Assembly: GCA_026636295.1 (NCBI GenBank)
Contig: CP089464.1
Location: 310,001-374,000, forward strand
Length of the DNA: 64,000 bases
Direction: 5' to 3'
Origin: Medakamo hakoo
Lineage: Eukaryota; Chlorophyta; Trebouxiophyceae; Coccomyxaceae
Under the pieces are notes generated by a model, which saw only the letters and a program-made list of their open reading frames with translations, was not told where the DNA came from and did not search any database. Shown here in pieces: positions 1 to 9,702 of this stretch; position 1 is the first letter of the stretch, and each line of letters begins with the position of its first letter. The translations under genes were made by a program, and so were the position numbers.

Positions 1-857
1 GCGGTGTGGGCGCGGAGCAGGCGCAACAGGACGCGGCCGCCCGTGTCCAGCGCCATGCACCTGCCCGGCGGGAACACGCCGCTCGCGTAGCCGGACGACA
101 CGTACACGCCCGGCTCGTTGAACGTGCACCAGGAGCCGGTGTGCCGGCCAAACTCGCGCACCGCCCAGACGGCCCAGTCCACGAAGGCGGCAATGCCCGC
201 GTCCGATTCGAACGCGGCGTAGGGCGGGCGGTCAAACCAGGCCGGGTGGACGAAATGGTGCAGGGTGAGCAGTGGTTGGAGGCCGGCCGCGCTGCACGCT
301 TCCAGAATGGCGTGGAATTTGCGCACGGCCGCCGGGTCGGGCGACTTGGCGTCCCGCGGAAAGCAGCGCGCCCACTCCAGGGACAGGCGGATGGCGTTGG
401 AGCCCAGGGAGGCGGCGAGCGCGATGTCTTCTTCGTACCGCTCCCAAAACCCGCACGACCCGGCGTGCGGGGAGTCGCCGTGCAGGATGGCGGGCCGCAG
501 CCCGCCCCACGCCCTGGACCTCGGATCGGACCAGATGCCCCAGTTGGAGACGCGGCGGCCCGGCGCGTCGCCCGAGTTTTGCCAGACGGAGAGCGCCGGG
601 CCGACGAGGAAACGGCGGGGAGGGGGGCGGGATGGGGGTGCGCCGGCGCGGCCGGTCGCGCCCCGCCCGCCTCCCGCCCGACCGGCCGCCGGTTTTTTGG
701 CGGTCGGCCTGCGCGGCTGGGCTTTGACAGATTCGGAGCCTCCTCTTGCTCGGGTGGATCGTGTGTCGCGGGCTCCCGCCGGTGCGGACGCGGCAGGCGG
801 GCGACCCCGGCGCGCAGCGCTGGCCGCTGCCCTGCCTGTGCGTTTGGCCGGGGCCAT
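1..857 (-). CDS. Glycoside hydrolase family 1 (beta-glucosidase type), 3' end outside window
   Basis: GH1 enzymes hydrolyse beta-glycosides by a retaining mechanism with two glutamates. The frame is open from an ATG at 857 to the window edge, giving 285 residues and no stop. The first ~82 residues are basic, Ala/Arg/Pro-rich and low in complexity, and may be a targeting or spacer sequence. The GH1 barrel then starts at about residue 83 (FLVGPALSVWQNSG), followed by RLSLEWARCFP, the substrate-pocket strand LHHFVHPAWF (His200/His201) and TFNEP with the acid/base Glu248. The nucleophile motif (ENG type) would lie beyond the left edge, so catalytic competence cannot be judged. It is divergent from the SBP gene, with 269 bp between start codons. 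The family is certain; the substrate is unknown. The start could lie downstream if the basic leader is not translated. Confidence 0.88.
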   Translation of the reverse strand, partial: MAPAKRTGRAAASAARRGRPPAASAPAGARDTRSTRARGGSESVKAQPRRPTAKKPAAGRAGGGRGATGRAGAPPSRPPPRRFLVGPALSVWQNSGDAPGRRVSNWGIWSDPRSRAWGGLRPAILHGDSPHAGSCGFWERYEEDIALAASLGSNAIRLSLEWARCFPRDAKSPDPAAVRKFHAILEACSAAGLQPLLTLHHFVHPAWFDRPPYAAFESDAGIAAFVDWAVWAVREFGRHTGSWCTFNEPGVYVSSGYASGVFPPGRCMALDTGGRVLLRLLRAHT

Positions 858-1126
858 GGCGACGCGTGGATCGCCCCGCACGTGGGGTTGGGGAGTGGAA
901 ACGCCCCAGGGCCCAGGTGCGGCGATCTCGCCGCGGGTGGGTGGTGGCCCGGCGCCCCGCGTTGCTCGGGAAAGGAAGCGGGAATGAAGAGGGAATGGGG
1001 GCGAGGCAAGGCTCTTTCCCCACTCCTTTTTTTTCCGCGTCGACAAATACAGAGAGGGAGGCGACGCGCGGCCCCGTGCGCGTGTGAACTCAGCCCCAAC
1101 CTCGCACGGTCACGCAGCCCGGCGTC

Positions 1127-4100
1127 ATGGGCGATGGTACAGGTGGGTGTGAGCGGCTGCAAGGCACGGCAACGCCCCGCGCGGCGGGCCCTGACCAAAT
1201 GCGGCCGCCCCGTGCGGCTCGGTCCCTTGCCGCCCTTGTGCCCTTTTTTCCCTCCTCCCCCGCTCACGCCGCTGCCGTCCCCCCCTCCCCCCTCCCCTCC
1301 CCCACCCATGCCGCCCACACAGTGATCGCCGACGGCTCCCCGCCCGCCGAGGCTGCGCCCGGCGGCGCGGCCCTGGACGTGTCCGCCCCGCCCGCCGCCG
1401 GCACCGCCAGCGCCAACGCGCCCGCCGCCGCCGCGGGTGGCGCCCACCCGGCCTGGCGGGTCAAGGACTGGCGGTGGGACCCGCACGCCATGCTGGCGGC
1501 CGCCCGGGGCAACGGCGGCGGCGGCGGCGCGCCCGCCGCCACGACGACGACGACGACCACCACCACGACCGCGCAGCTGGATTCGTTGGCCGCCGCGGCC
1601 GACGCGGAGGAGGCCGGGGGCGCGCCCGCCGCGAAGAAGCCGCGGTCCGGGACGGAGGGCGACGACGAGGGCGGCGGCCTGGCCCCGCGCCGCGGGTCGT
1701 CCACCGGCCCGGCCGCCGCGGCGCCGCCGCCGCTCGTCCCGCCCGGCTTCGCCCAGCTCCTGCAAGGCTTCCCGGCCCTGGCGGCGGCCATGGCGAGCCA
1801 GCAGCAAGCGGGCGGCGGCGGCGCGCCCGCCGCCGCCGCCCACCAGTCGACTGCCGCGACCCACACGCACGGCCTGCCCACCAACCTGACGTGCCAGGTG
1901 GAGGGCTGTGGCGCCTCCCTGGCCGGCCTGCCGTCCTACAACCTGCGCGGCCGCATCTGCGAGGTGCACCAGCGCGCGGACGCGTTCATGAAGGGCGGCA
2001 TCCCGCAACGCTTTTGCCAGCAGTGCGGGCGGTGCCACGACCTGCAGGCGTTCGACCCGGGCCGGCGGTCGTGCCGGGCCCAGCTGGCCCGGCACAACGC
2101 CCGGCGCCGGCGCCGCACGGCGGAAGCCGCGGCGGCGGCGGCGGCCGCGCACGCGGCGGGCCTGATCCCGCCCGGCTTTGCCGGGTTTGGCGCGCCGGGC
2201 GGCGGCGCGCCCGGCCTGGCCGGCCTCGCGGGCCTGGCCGGCCTGGGCGGCCTGGGCGGCCTCCTGCCCGGCATGGCCGGCCTGCCGGGCGTCGTGTCTC
2301 CCGGCGCCGCCGCCGCCGCCGCCGCCGCTGCCGGCGGCGGCGGGTCGGGCGGGTCGGGCCAGGGCGGCTCCACCGACGGCGGCGACGACGGTGAGGTCTC
2401 TGGCCAGGCCGGCGTCGGCGGCCAGCCCGCCGTCGCCGTCCTCCGCCTGGCCCTGTCCCGGGTCCTGGCCGACGCCCAGGCCCGGGGGTCGGCGGCGAAC
2501 GGTGGGCCTGGCGGCGACGGCGGCGGCGGCGGCGGCGGCGCGCCGCCCGCGGCGGGCGCGGCCACGCTCGCGTCGCTCGTCGCGGCTGCCCAGGCGGCGG
2601 CAGCGGCGGGCGGCGGTGGCGGCGGGCACGACGCCGCGCCGCCCGCTGCCGACGACGTCCAAGACGCGCCCTCCCCGGAAGTCATCGCCCGCGCTTTGTT
2701 AGCCGCTGCCGGCGCTGGCCCGGCCGCCGCCGGCGCCGTCGGCCCGGCGGCGGCGGCCCCCCGGCGCGGCATGGACGCGGGCGCCGTCCTCGACCTGGCC
2801 GCGTCGCTGCAAGCCGCCAACCCGGCGGCGGCCGCGTCGACCGCGGCCGCCGCCGCCGCCGCGCCGACGGGCCTGGCCGCCCGCATGTCCGTCAAGCTGT
2901 TTGGCGCGACGCCGGCCGACCTGCCGCCCAACCTGCGTGCGACGCTGCTGGGCTGGTTGGAAGCCGCGCCCTCGGCCGCGAGCGCGCACATGCGCCCGGG
3001 CTGTGTGCGCCTGACGGTGCAAGCGACGCTGCCCGGCTGGCCGCTGGCGGGCGACGTCGGCGGCGTGGGCGACGATGAAGCTGAGGCGGAGGAGTCGCCG
3101 TACTACCCCACGCTGGAAGACGCGGTGGCGGGGCTGGTGACGGGCCCGGCCGCGCCGGCGGCGTGGCGGACCGGCGCCGTGACGGTGCAGGTCGGCGACG
3201 AGGCGGCCCCCCTGGTGGACGGCGCGCCCGCCGGCGGCGGCCCTCCCGTCCCATCCGGCAGCGGGGCGGACAGCCCGGACGGCCCGTCCACGCCGTCGCG
3301 CGGCGGCACCCCCGCGGCCCGCCGGTCGCTGTCGGCCGACCCGCCGCCCGCCGTGGTCGGCCTCGACCCGCCCGTCCTGGTGGCGGGCGCGCCGCGGCCG
3401 TCCCTCTCCGTGACCCTGGCGTCGCCCCTGCCGCCCGGCTCGCACCTGGCCCTGCGGTCGGGCGACCGGTACGTGACGGCGGCCGTGACGGCGGCCGGTG
3501 CGATCGACGCCGAGGACGCGGACGCGGCGGGCGCGGTGGTCGCGGCGGCCGGCGCGACGTCGCTCGCGGTCGAGCTGCCGGCCGGGCTCGCGCCCGGCGC
3601 CGCGTGGGCGGAGGTGGAGGCGGGCGGCCTGCTGGGCCCCACCCGCCCGCTCGTGCTGGCGCCCTGCGAAGACTCCGCGGCCGACGCGGTGGCGCTGCTG
3701 TCGGCGGCGCGGCGCGGCACGCGGCGGGCGGCGATTGCCGCGGCCGAGGCGTGCGGCGGCGCCGCGCCCGACCCGGCCGCGCGCCGGGCCGCGTGCGCGG
3801 CCGCCGCCGCGGCCGCCCACGACGCCCTGGCCGCGGAGCTGGGCTCGGCCCTGGCCTCCCCGCCCACGCCCGCGTCCGCGCCCGCGGCGGCGCGCTTGCT
3901 GCCGGCCGCCGTCGAGGCGGGCGCGGCCGCGCTCGTCGCGCGCTTTGCGCGCACCGCGCTCGAAGGGCTGGGCGGCGGACCGGGCGGCCCCGCGGCCGCG
4001 TGGCGCGTGCTGGAAGCCGAGGCGGCGGCCGCCCCCGGCGGCGGCTTGCCCCTGGCCGCCCGCGCCGCGCGCGCCGGCTGCCCAGCCACGGCGGCCGCGC

Positions 4101-4990
4101 TCGTCACCGCCGTCTTTGAGGCGTGCGGCGGCGACGCGGCCGCGGCCGGCGCGCTGCTCGCGGCCGACGCGCCGGCCCTCGGCGCGGGCGGCCTGTCCGC
4201 CCTGCACCTGGCCGCCGCGGCGGCGGGCGCGGCGGGGCGGGCCTGCCTGCCTCCTCTGGCCGCCTGGTCGCCCGGCCAGCGCCCGACCGACGTCGCGGCC
4301 GTGCTGCTGGCGGGCGCGGCCGCGGGCGCCTGGACGACCGCCCCGCCCGCGTCGTGCACCGCGCTCTCGCCCGCGGACGTCGCCGCCGCCGCCGAAGCCG
4401 CGCGGTGGGCGGCGCCGCCGCCGCCGGCCACGCCGTCCCCGCCTCCCCAGCCCCACCCGGCGCCCCGGACGGCGGGCAAAGCCGCGGCGGCGGCGGCAGC
4501 GGAAAACAAGGCGGGCGGCAGCGGCGCGGGCGCCCTGAGCTCCTCCGGGTGCGAGTGCAACAGCGACGACGACGACGGGAGCGGCGCCGACGTGGCGCCT
4601 GGCGCGGGCCTGTTGCACTCAAAGCCCGCGCCGCGGCGGCCGGCGGCCCCGCACGCGGCGGCGGCGGTCGCGGCGTCCCGCGCCGCTGCCCAGCCGTCGA
4701 CCGGCGACCTGGTGTGCCTGGCCGGCGCGGCGGTCGTCGCCGCGCTCGTGGCCGCGACCGCGGGCTCGTTCGTTGCGGCCGTCGCCCGCGTCGCGGCCTT
4801 TGCCCCCGCGCTCGGCGCCGCCGCCGTCCTGGGCAACGGCCGGGCGTCGCCCTCCAACCCGGCGGCCGGCATGTGGCGGGCGGTGAGCGGCATCCACGCC
4901 CAAGTCGGCGCGCCCGCGGTCGTGGGCGGCGGCCTGTACGTGGCGCTGGCGGCCGCGACGCTGGCCGCGACCGTCCTGGCCACGGACTGA
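1127..4990 (+). CDS. SBP-domain transcription factor, large SPL/CRR1-like type
   Basis: This is a zinc-dependent DNA-binding regulator of the plant SBP family. The preferred model is exons 1127-1142 and 1323-4990 (1,227 aa): the first exon carries only five codons plus one base, the donor is GTGGGT and the acceptor is CACACAG after a pyrimidine tract. The 180-bp intron is itself open, so an unspliced 1,287-aa reading also exists. The SBP domain spans residues ~194-275: CQVEGC, CEVH, RFCQQCGRCH, then RRSCRAQLARHN followed by five arginines (second zinc site plus nuclear signal). Long Ala/Gly tracts follow, then an ankyrin-like Ala-rich helical region (LSALHLAA near residue 962). Two hydrophobic stretches lie in the last ~90 residues. 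This layout matches the large SPL1/12/14 class and Chlamydomonas CRR1, a copper and hypoxia regulator. I see no Cys-rich copper-sensing tail, so a copper role is not supported. Confidence 0.92.
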   Translation: MGDGTGGCERLQGTATPRAAGPDQMRPPRAARSLAALVPFFPSSPAHAAAVPPSPLPSPTHAAHTVIADGSPPAEAAPGGAALDVSAPPAAGTASANAPAAAAGGAHPAWRVKDWRWDPHAMLAAARGNGGGGGAPAATTTTTTTTTTAQLDSLAAAADAEEAGGAPAAKKPRSGTEGDDEGGGLAPRRGSSTGPAAAAPPPLVPPGFAQLLQGFPALAAAMASQQQAGGGGAPAAAAHQSTAATHTHGLPTNLTCQVEGCGASLAGLPSYNLRGRICEVHQRADAFMKGGIPQRFCQQCGRCHDLQAFDPGRRSCRAQLARHNARRRRRTAEAAAAAAAAHAAGLIPPGFAGFGAPGGGAPGLAGLAGLAGLGGLGGLLPGMAGLPGVVSPGAAAAAAAAAGGGGSGGSGQGGSTDGGDDGEVSGQAGVGGQPAVAVLRLALSRVLADAQARGSAANGGPGGDGGGGGGGAPPAAGAATLASLVAAAQAAAAAGGGGGGHDAAPPAADDVQDAPSPEVIARALLAAAGAGPAAAGAVGPAAAAPRRGMDAGAVLDLAASLQAANPAAAASTAAAAAAAPTGLAARMSVKLFGATPADLPPNLRATLLGWLEAAPSAASAHMRPGCVRLTVQATLPGWPLAGDVGGVGDDEAEAEESPYYPTLEDAVAGLVTGPAAPAAWRTGAVTVQVGDEAAPLVDGAPAGGGPPVPSGSGADSPDGPSTPSRGGTPAARRSLSADPPPAVVGLDPPVLVAGAPRPSLSVTLASPLPPGSHLALRSGDRYVTAAVTAAGAIDAEDADAAGAVVAAAGATSLAVELPAGLAPGAAWAEVEAGGLLGPTRPLVLAPCEDSAADAVALLSAARRGTRRAAIAAAEACGGAAPDPAARRAACAAAAAAAHDALAAELGSALASPPTPASAPAAARLLPAAVEAGAAALVARFARTALEGLGGGPGGPAAAWRVLEAEAAAAPGGGLPLAARAARAGCPATAAALVTAVFEACGGDAAAAGALLAADAPALGAGGLSALHLAAAAAGAAGRACLPPLAAWSPGQRPTDVAAVLLAGAAAGAWTTAPPASCTALSPADVAAAAEAARWAAPPPPATPSPPPQPHPAPRTAGKAAAAAAAENKAGGSGAGALSSSGCECNSDDDDGSGADVAPGAGLLHSKPAPRRPAAPHAAAAVAASRAAAQPSTGDLVCLAGAAVVAALVAATAGSFVAAVARVAAFAPALGAAAVLGNGRASPSNPAAGMWRAVSGIHAQVGAPAVVGGGLYVALAAATLAATVLATD

Positions 4991-5882
4991 CGGGGGCGGG
5001 TTGCATCATTTTCCCAATTCTACACCCCTCTCTCCCTCCTCCTTGCGTTTTATTCTTTTCTATCAATTTGGGCGTCCCGGACAGTCGACAAAAAACAATC
5101 AATAAACCCACACACCCCGTCTTCTATTCCTGTTTTCCCTTCTTCCCTTTTCTTCAAAAAAGAAAAGGGAAGAGTTTTTTTTTCCCGCCCCCGAGAATCT
5201 TATGAATCCGAAGGCAAGCTTTTTTAAACCCCCGCAAAGATGACTGTCCCTCCCCACCTTCTTCTTTTCTGTAGGGGCGGTGGCCGCCGCCGTCCTCCGC
5301 GCGCGAGACGACGCGCAACTCTCTGCTCCTGCGAGGGATGAGAGGGAGCTGACGGCTGGCTTTTTCCTTTTTTCTGGGCGGCCACTTCGCCCCTTAGACA
5401 CAAACAAAAACAAATAACGGCTTTTTCTGAGAATGGCGTGATATTTCTGAGAGAACCTCAAAACAAACAAAACCGGTGAGGTGGGGCGCGCGTGGGGCGG
5501 GCGAGGGGGAACGGCGGTGGAAAGAAAGGGGCCGCCGGCTCTGGGGACGGGGTGCGCCCGTGCCTGGACGGCGGCCCGTGCGCCGCATGTTCCCCCCTCG
5601 CCCGCCCTCGCCGCCGCTGTGTCCAACCTCCCCGCCTGCCTTGAATGGATGTGTGTGCGTGTTGTGTGGCGACGCGATCCCCAGTGTTTTTTCAACCCTT
5701 TCGTCGATCCAAAAAAAAACTAGGCTTTTTTTCCCGTGTGGGGAGTGGGAGGACGCCGGCGGCCGGCCTGTAAACGGCGGGCGTACGCGGCCGCTCCTCT
5801 CTCGCAACAAAAAAAACAAAAAGACTCGGACAACACACCGCTCCCTCCTCGCATCCATCCCCGCACACACACACACACACGC
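4991..5882. other. Intergenic, convergent 3' ends
   Basis: Lies between two stop codons facing each other. It is much richer in A and T than the coding sequence, with runs of T and A, an AATAAA at 5101-5106 (111 bases after the SBP stop) and a CA repeat at about 5865-5880. Open frames here are low-complexity and show no recognisable domain. I see no gene. Confidence 0.6.
5101..5106 (+). terminator. Candidate polyadenylation signal AATAAA
   Basis: An exact AATAAA lies in an A/T-rich 3' region 111 bases after the SBP-factor stop. Green algae more often use TGTAA, so this is only a candidate. Confidence 0.3.
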
Positions 5883-6902
5883 TCACTTGGCCGGCCCGGC
5901 CTCAGCTTTCTCGACGCGCATCAAAATCTTGTGGGCCAGAGCAAAGTTGCGTTCCAACAGCGCGGCAGCCGCCGCCTGTCCGGGCGGCACAGAGCCGTCG
6001 GCGCCGGGCGCAAACGCGCCGGTGGACGCAGAGCGCGCCGAGTCGATGTCTTGCAGCATCCCCTGCACGCGCGCGACTTCGTTGACCGAGTTCTTCAACT
6101 CGGCGACGGGCTTGCGCGCCAGGGCAGCCAGGTGGCGGTGGTGGCCGTCCAGGGCGTGGTAGATCTTGGCCACGCCCTCCGCCATCGGGGACGCGGTCTC
6201 CAGGAGCGCGTGCGTGCGGTCGGCCAGGTCGGCCACCAGCTCGGAGATGTACGCCTGGCCCGCGGGCGCGTCGGCGGGCGTGCCGTAGTACACGCCGTCG
6301 CGCTCGTGTTGGGAGACGTCGTCCAGGACGGCCTGCAGGGCCGCCACCTCCTCGGACGTGTGGTTCTTGACGGCGAGGAGCTTGATAGCCCGGGACCGGG
6401 CGTCGAGCAGGCGGGCGATGGGCTCGTTCAGGACGTCGGCCACGTCGGACGCGCCGTCCATGAGCGTGGCCAGCAGGTCTGCGGGCGCGGGTGTGTGCGT
6501 GTGTGTGAGTGTGAGAGGGGGACGAGAGAGAGGCGGAGGAGATGGGAGGAGGAAAGGTTTGGCGCGCGCGCGTCGCGTCGCGGCGTCGGTACGAAAAAGC
6601 TTGCGCGACCGCGTCCGCCCACGGACCCGCCCGCAACCTCCCAACCCGACCACGGTTTGTGTAGTTCCAACCCTCGGCTTGCCCCATCACATCTTTTTGT
6701 CGCCCTCCCGGGGCGTGCACGCACCGTACGCCGTGTCGATCGCTTCCACATCTTCGTCGCTGGCAGGCGGCGCGCCGGGGACGTAGCGCGCCGCGTCGAT
6801 GGCGTCCAGCTCGGCTTGTGGGGCGGACAGGTCGGACCAGGTCCAGCTCTTCTTGGCCTGCAAGGCCTGCAGGGTGGCGATGACGTCGGCGGCGGTTTTC
6901 AT
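5883..6902 (-). CDS. Unrecognised 257-aa helical protein
   Basis: Two exons, 6725-6902 and 5883-6478, joined across a 246-bp intron with donor GTGCGT and an acceptor ending CCGCAG behind a CA-rich stretch. The split codon becomes Asp and both sides stay in frame. The start is the ATG at 6902. The sequence is complex and not compositionally biased, unlike random GC frames here, and is probably all-helical: it opens MKTAADVIATLQALQ and carries a heptad-like region around residues 60-200, including HHRHLAALARKPVAELK. There are no cysteines of note, no signal peptide and no membrane segment. I do not recognise the family. It lies 131 bp downstream of, and on the same strand as, the next unrecognised gene, so shared transcription is possible. 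Confidence 0.7.
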
Positions 6903-7033
6903 CGGGGTTTGATTTTTTGGGGGACAGGGAGGACAAACGAATGGGGTGTGTCGCCCGCGTCGCGAGCCTCACAACCCGCCCTTCTCGCCCACACAACCCC
7001 GCCCTCCCACCCCGTCCCCGCCCCCCTCCCATT

Positions 7034-9348
7034 TCATGCCTCCTCGCCCGGCACCTCCACCGCCCACCCACTGGCCGCCGGCGCGCGCACACCCCCACCA
7101 CCCCCGTCCTCCTCCACCGTCTCATCCCCCTCCACCACCGTCCCCAAAACAGGGAGCAGGCGCGAGGATGGGGAGGGCGGCGGCTGGGGCGCCTCCGCGT
7201 CGCCGTCCGCGGCCTCGCCGCCCTCCACACACCCGTCGTCACCGCCACCGCCTCCGTCTCCGGCCTCCAGCAAGAGTCCATCTCCGTCTCCATATCCGCC
7301 CCCATCTCCGCCTTCATCGTCATACACGGACTCGGCGCCGAAGGACACCGGCGGCGACAGGAGGAGGGCCGAGTCAGGGGCGGCGGCCGCTGGCGGCGAC
7401 CCGGGCCGGCTGGGCGGCGGCGTCGCTTCCAGAGCCGCCAGGTCCTCCGCGTCGGCCGTCAGGGGCGGAGACAGGGGCGGAGGGGACGCCGCCGCCTCGT
7501 CCTCCCACCCGCCGCCATCGTCGTCGTCCAACAAGGCTGGGGCGGCGGCAGTGGTGGCGGGCGAGGAGGCAGCCGGGCTGGCGGCGGGCGGGGCTTCGAC
7601 CCCTCCCACCGGGGGCGGGCTGGGCGCGGCCGGCTCGGTTGCAGGCGGGTCGGCCGCCACCGCCTCGCCTACCACTCCAGCCCCGTCAACCATGCTGTCG
7701 CCCTCAACCGCCGGGCCAGGCGGAGGGGAGGAGGCGGCGGCGGCGAGCGGCGGGAGAGTCTCCGCGACAGCGCTGGGCTCGACGACCACCGGCCCTTCAG
7801 CGCGCGGCGCGACCGCGGCCGCCGCCGCCTCCACCGCCACGGCTGCCGGCTCTTCGACTGAAGCGAGCGTCCCTTCTTCCAGGGCGGGCGAGGCGGGCAG
7901 GGACGCGGCGACGGCGGCCGGCTCTGCCACCACTGCGTCCGGGCTGGCGGCGCCCTCGCCACCGCCGCCGCCCCCCTCGCCCACGGCGTCCGCCAGGGCA
8001 GCGGCCTCGGCCGGCGTGGTCGGGAGCGAGGAAGGCAGCGGCGGAGTGGGAGAGGCGGCCGCGCTCCCCCCGTCTTCTTGCTCCGCGACGGCCACGACCG
8101 CCGCCGCCGGCGCGGGCGAGGGAGCGCCGTCCCGGCCCAGGACGGCCGGCAGCGGCTCTTCCGCCGTCACGGCGGTGGATGGTGCGGCCGGCCAGGCCTC
8201 TTCTGCAGCAGCAGGCAGCTCCGGAGAGGCGGCCGGCTCAGGGACGGGAGGCGGCGGTGCATCGACGTCCGCCGGGCGGGCAGCCGGCTCTTCCGCGCCC
8301 GCCTCCTCCGTCACGTGCGGCGCTCCTTCTGCCTCACCCACCTCCACCGCTTCCAGCGCTGCGGACCGCGCCGCCAGGTACGCAGCCCGGCGCGCCGCCA
8401 GGGCGGCCGCGTCCCGCTCCTCCTCCACGTCCGCAATGGCTGCCCGCAAGGCGCGGGACGCCAAGCGGGCGGCGGCCGCGTCGAGCTGTCGGTGTGCGTG
8501 TTGGGGGGCAGTGGTTAGGAAGGGGGAGGGAGGGTTAGGGCCGGCGGTGTGTGTGGAGACCACAACAGCGGCCACGCCCGCCCGGCCGAGCACCTCACCT
8601 CTTCCTCCAGTGACGGCACGGGCGCAACAGCGTCCAGGACCGCGGCGGCGGCGGCGGGCGCGGTCGTGCCTGGTCCGGCGTCCGCGGCCGCGGACGCCAG
8701 CAGTGGGAGTGGCTCGGCAGCGGGCGGCGCCGCTGCGACCACGACAGCCGCCGCCGCCACCGCCGCCGCCGCTTTTTTAGCGGCGGCCTTCGCTTCCGCC
8801 GCGGCCGCCGCTTCCGCCGCCACCGCCTCCCGCACCGCCCGCCGGGCCAGGGCGGCCTTCAGAATTTCTTCCCCCAGCGCGGCCGCGGCCGCGCTGGCCG
8901 ACCGCCGCCCGGCCGCCGTCCCTCCCGAACCGCCGCGGGCCGCCAGGCGGGCGACCGCGCCGGGGGGAGGCGCCGCCGCTTTGGCCATGGTCCAGGGCCG
9001 GCGGTACGGCGGAGGCTTGGTCGCGGTGGCGGGCGTGGGCGTGGGCGCCTTGGCAGCGGCGCGCTGCGACCGCGCGCGCGGCGCGGCGCTGCCCTCACCA
9101 CCCCACACCACGCCGCCCGTGCCCAGGCGGACTTCGACCGTGCCGGGCGGTAAGGTCAGTGGAGCCGTCAGCGGCGCGCGGCGCCGGGTGGAAGAGCAGG
9201 GCGGCGGCGGCCGGGGCGGGCGGGCGTTGAGTGTGGCCGCGCGCGACGACGGGGTGAGCGGCGAAGAGGCGGCACCGCCGCCGCCGCCGCTGCCGCCGCC
9301 CAGGGCCGGCGACGGCGGTGGGGAGGGCACAGGGTCGGCGGTCGACAT
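7034..9348 (-). CDS. Unrecognised low-complexity Ala/Pro/Glu-rich protein (733 aa)
   Basis: Exons 8599-9348 and 7034-8485 join across a 113-bp intron (donor GTGAGG, acceptor ACCGACAG). The join gives a continuous charged coiled-coil-like stretch, ...SLEEE then LDAAAARLASRALRAAIADV, which supports the splice. The start is the ATG at 9348. The N-terminal ~120 residues are Pro/Ser/Arg-rich. Residues ~150-290 are Ala-rich with charged residues and likely helical. The remainder is Ala/Pro/Gly/Glu-rich and acidic (for example LLDDDDGGGWEDE), probably disordered. No domain, signal peptide or membrane segment is visible. It is divergent from the Csm1-like gene (354 bp between starts). The exon-exon continuity and lack of stops argue for a real gene; function is unknown. 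Confidence 0.6.
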
Positions 9349-9702
9349 GTGAGAGTGAGGGGGTTGGGAGAGGACGTGGAGCGCGCGTGGAGCGCGCGCG
9401 ACTGCCGATCGCTCCCCCCAGGCAGCCGGTGGGGGGGATGGAGGGGAGGAGTGGGCGGGGGAGGCGAAGAGGTGCGGCGAGTGCCGCCGCGCCCCTTCAC
9501 TCTTTCAACTCTGACGCGCAGAGGGGAGGGACACACCACAGGCCGCGCACTCCCGGCAACACGCCTGCACACCCGCCCCTCCGCGCCCGTCGGAAAGCCC
9601 ACACCCTCGGGCCGCCCACACTGCACGCGCGCCACACGCCCCCCCACAGCCTCGCCTTCCCCCCGCCTGTCACTTTTAAAAGTGTCATCCTAGACAGACA
9701 AG
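9349..9702. promoter_or_regulatory. Divergent promoter region (unknown gene / Csm1-like gene)
   Basis: A 354-bp region between two start codons pointing outward, with several C- and CA-rich patches and a short TTTTAAAAGT stretch about 30 bases before the plus-strand ATG. It must hold both promoters and 5' leaders; no individual element is secure. Confidence 0.5.

Noticed and set aside
232-1023. A 263-codon minus-strand frame at the left edge
   Set aside because: It overlaps the GH1 gene in a different frame; the GH1 frame carries RLSLEWARCFP and TFNEP, this one carries nothing.
3103-4983. A 626-codon minus-strand open frame opposite the SBP gene
   Set aside because: Shadow frame of a confidently identified SBP factor; composition follows from the sense codons.
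5736-8780. A 1,014-codon plus-strand open frame covering the two unknown minus-strand genes
   Set aside because: It crosses introns and intergenic sequence and is Ser/Pro/Ala-rich without domains, while the minus-strand exons join in phase and look protein-like.
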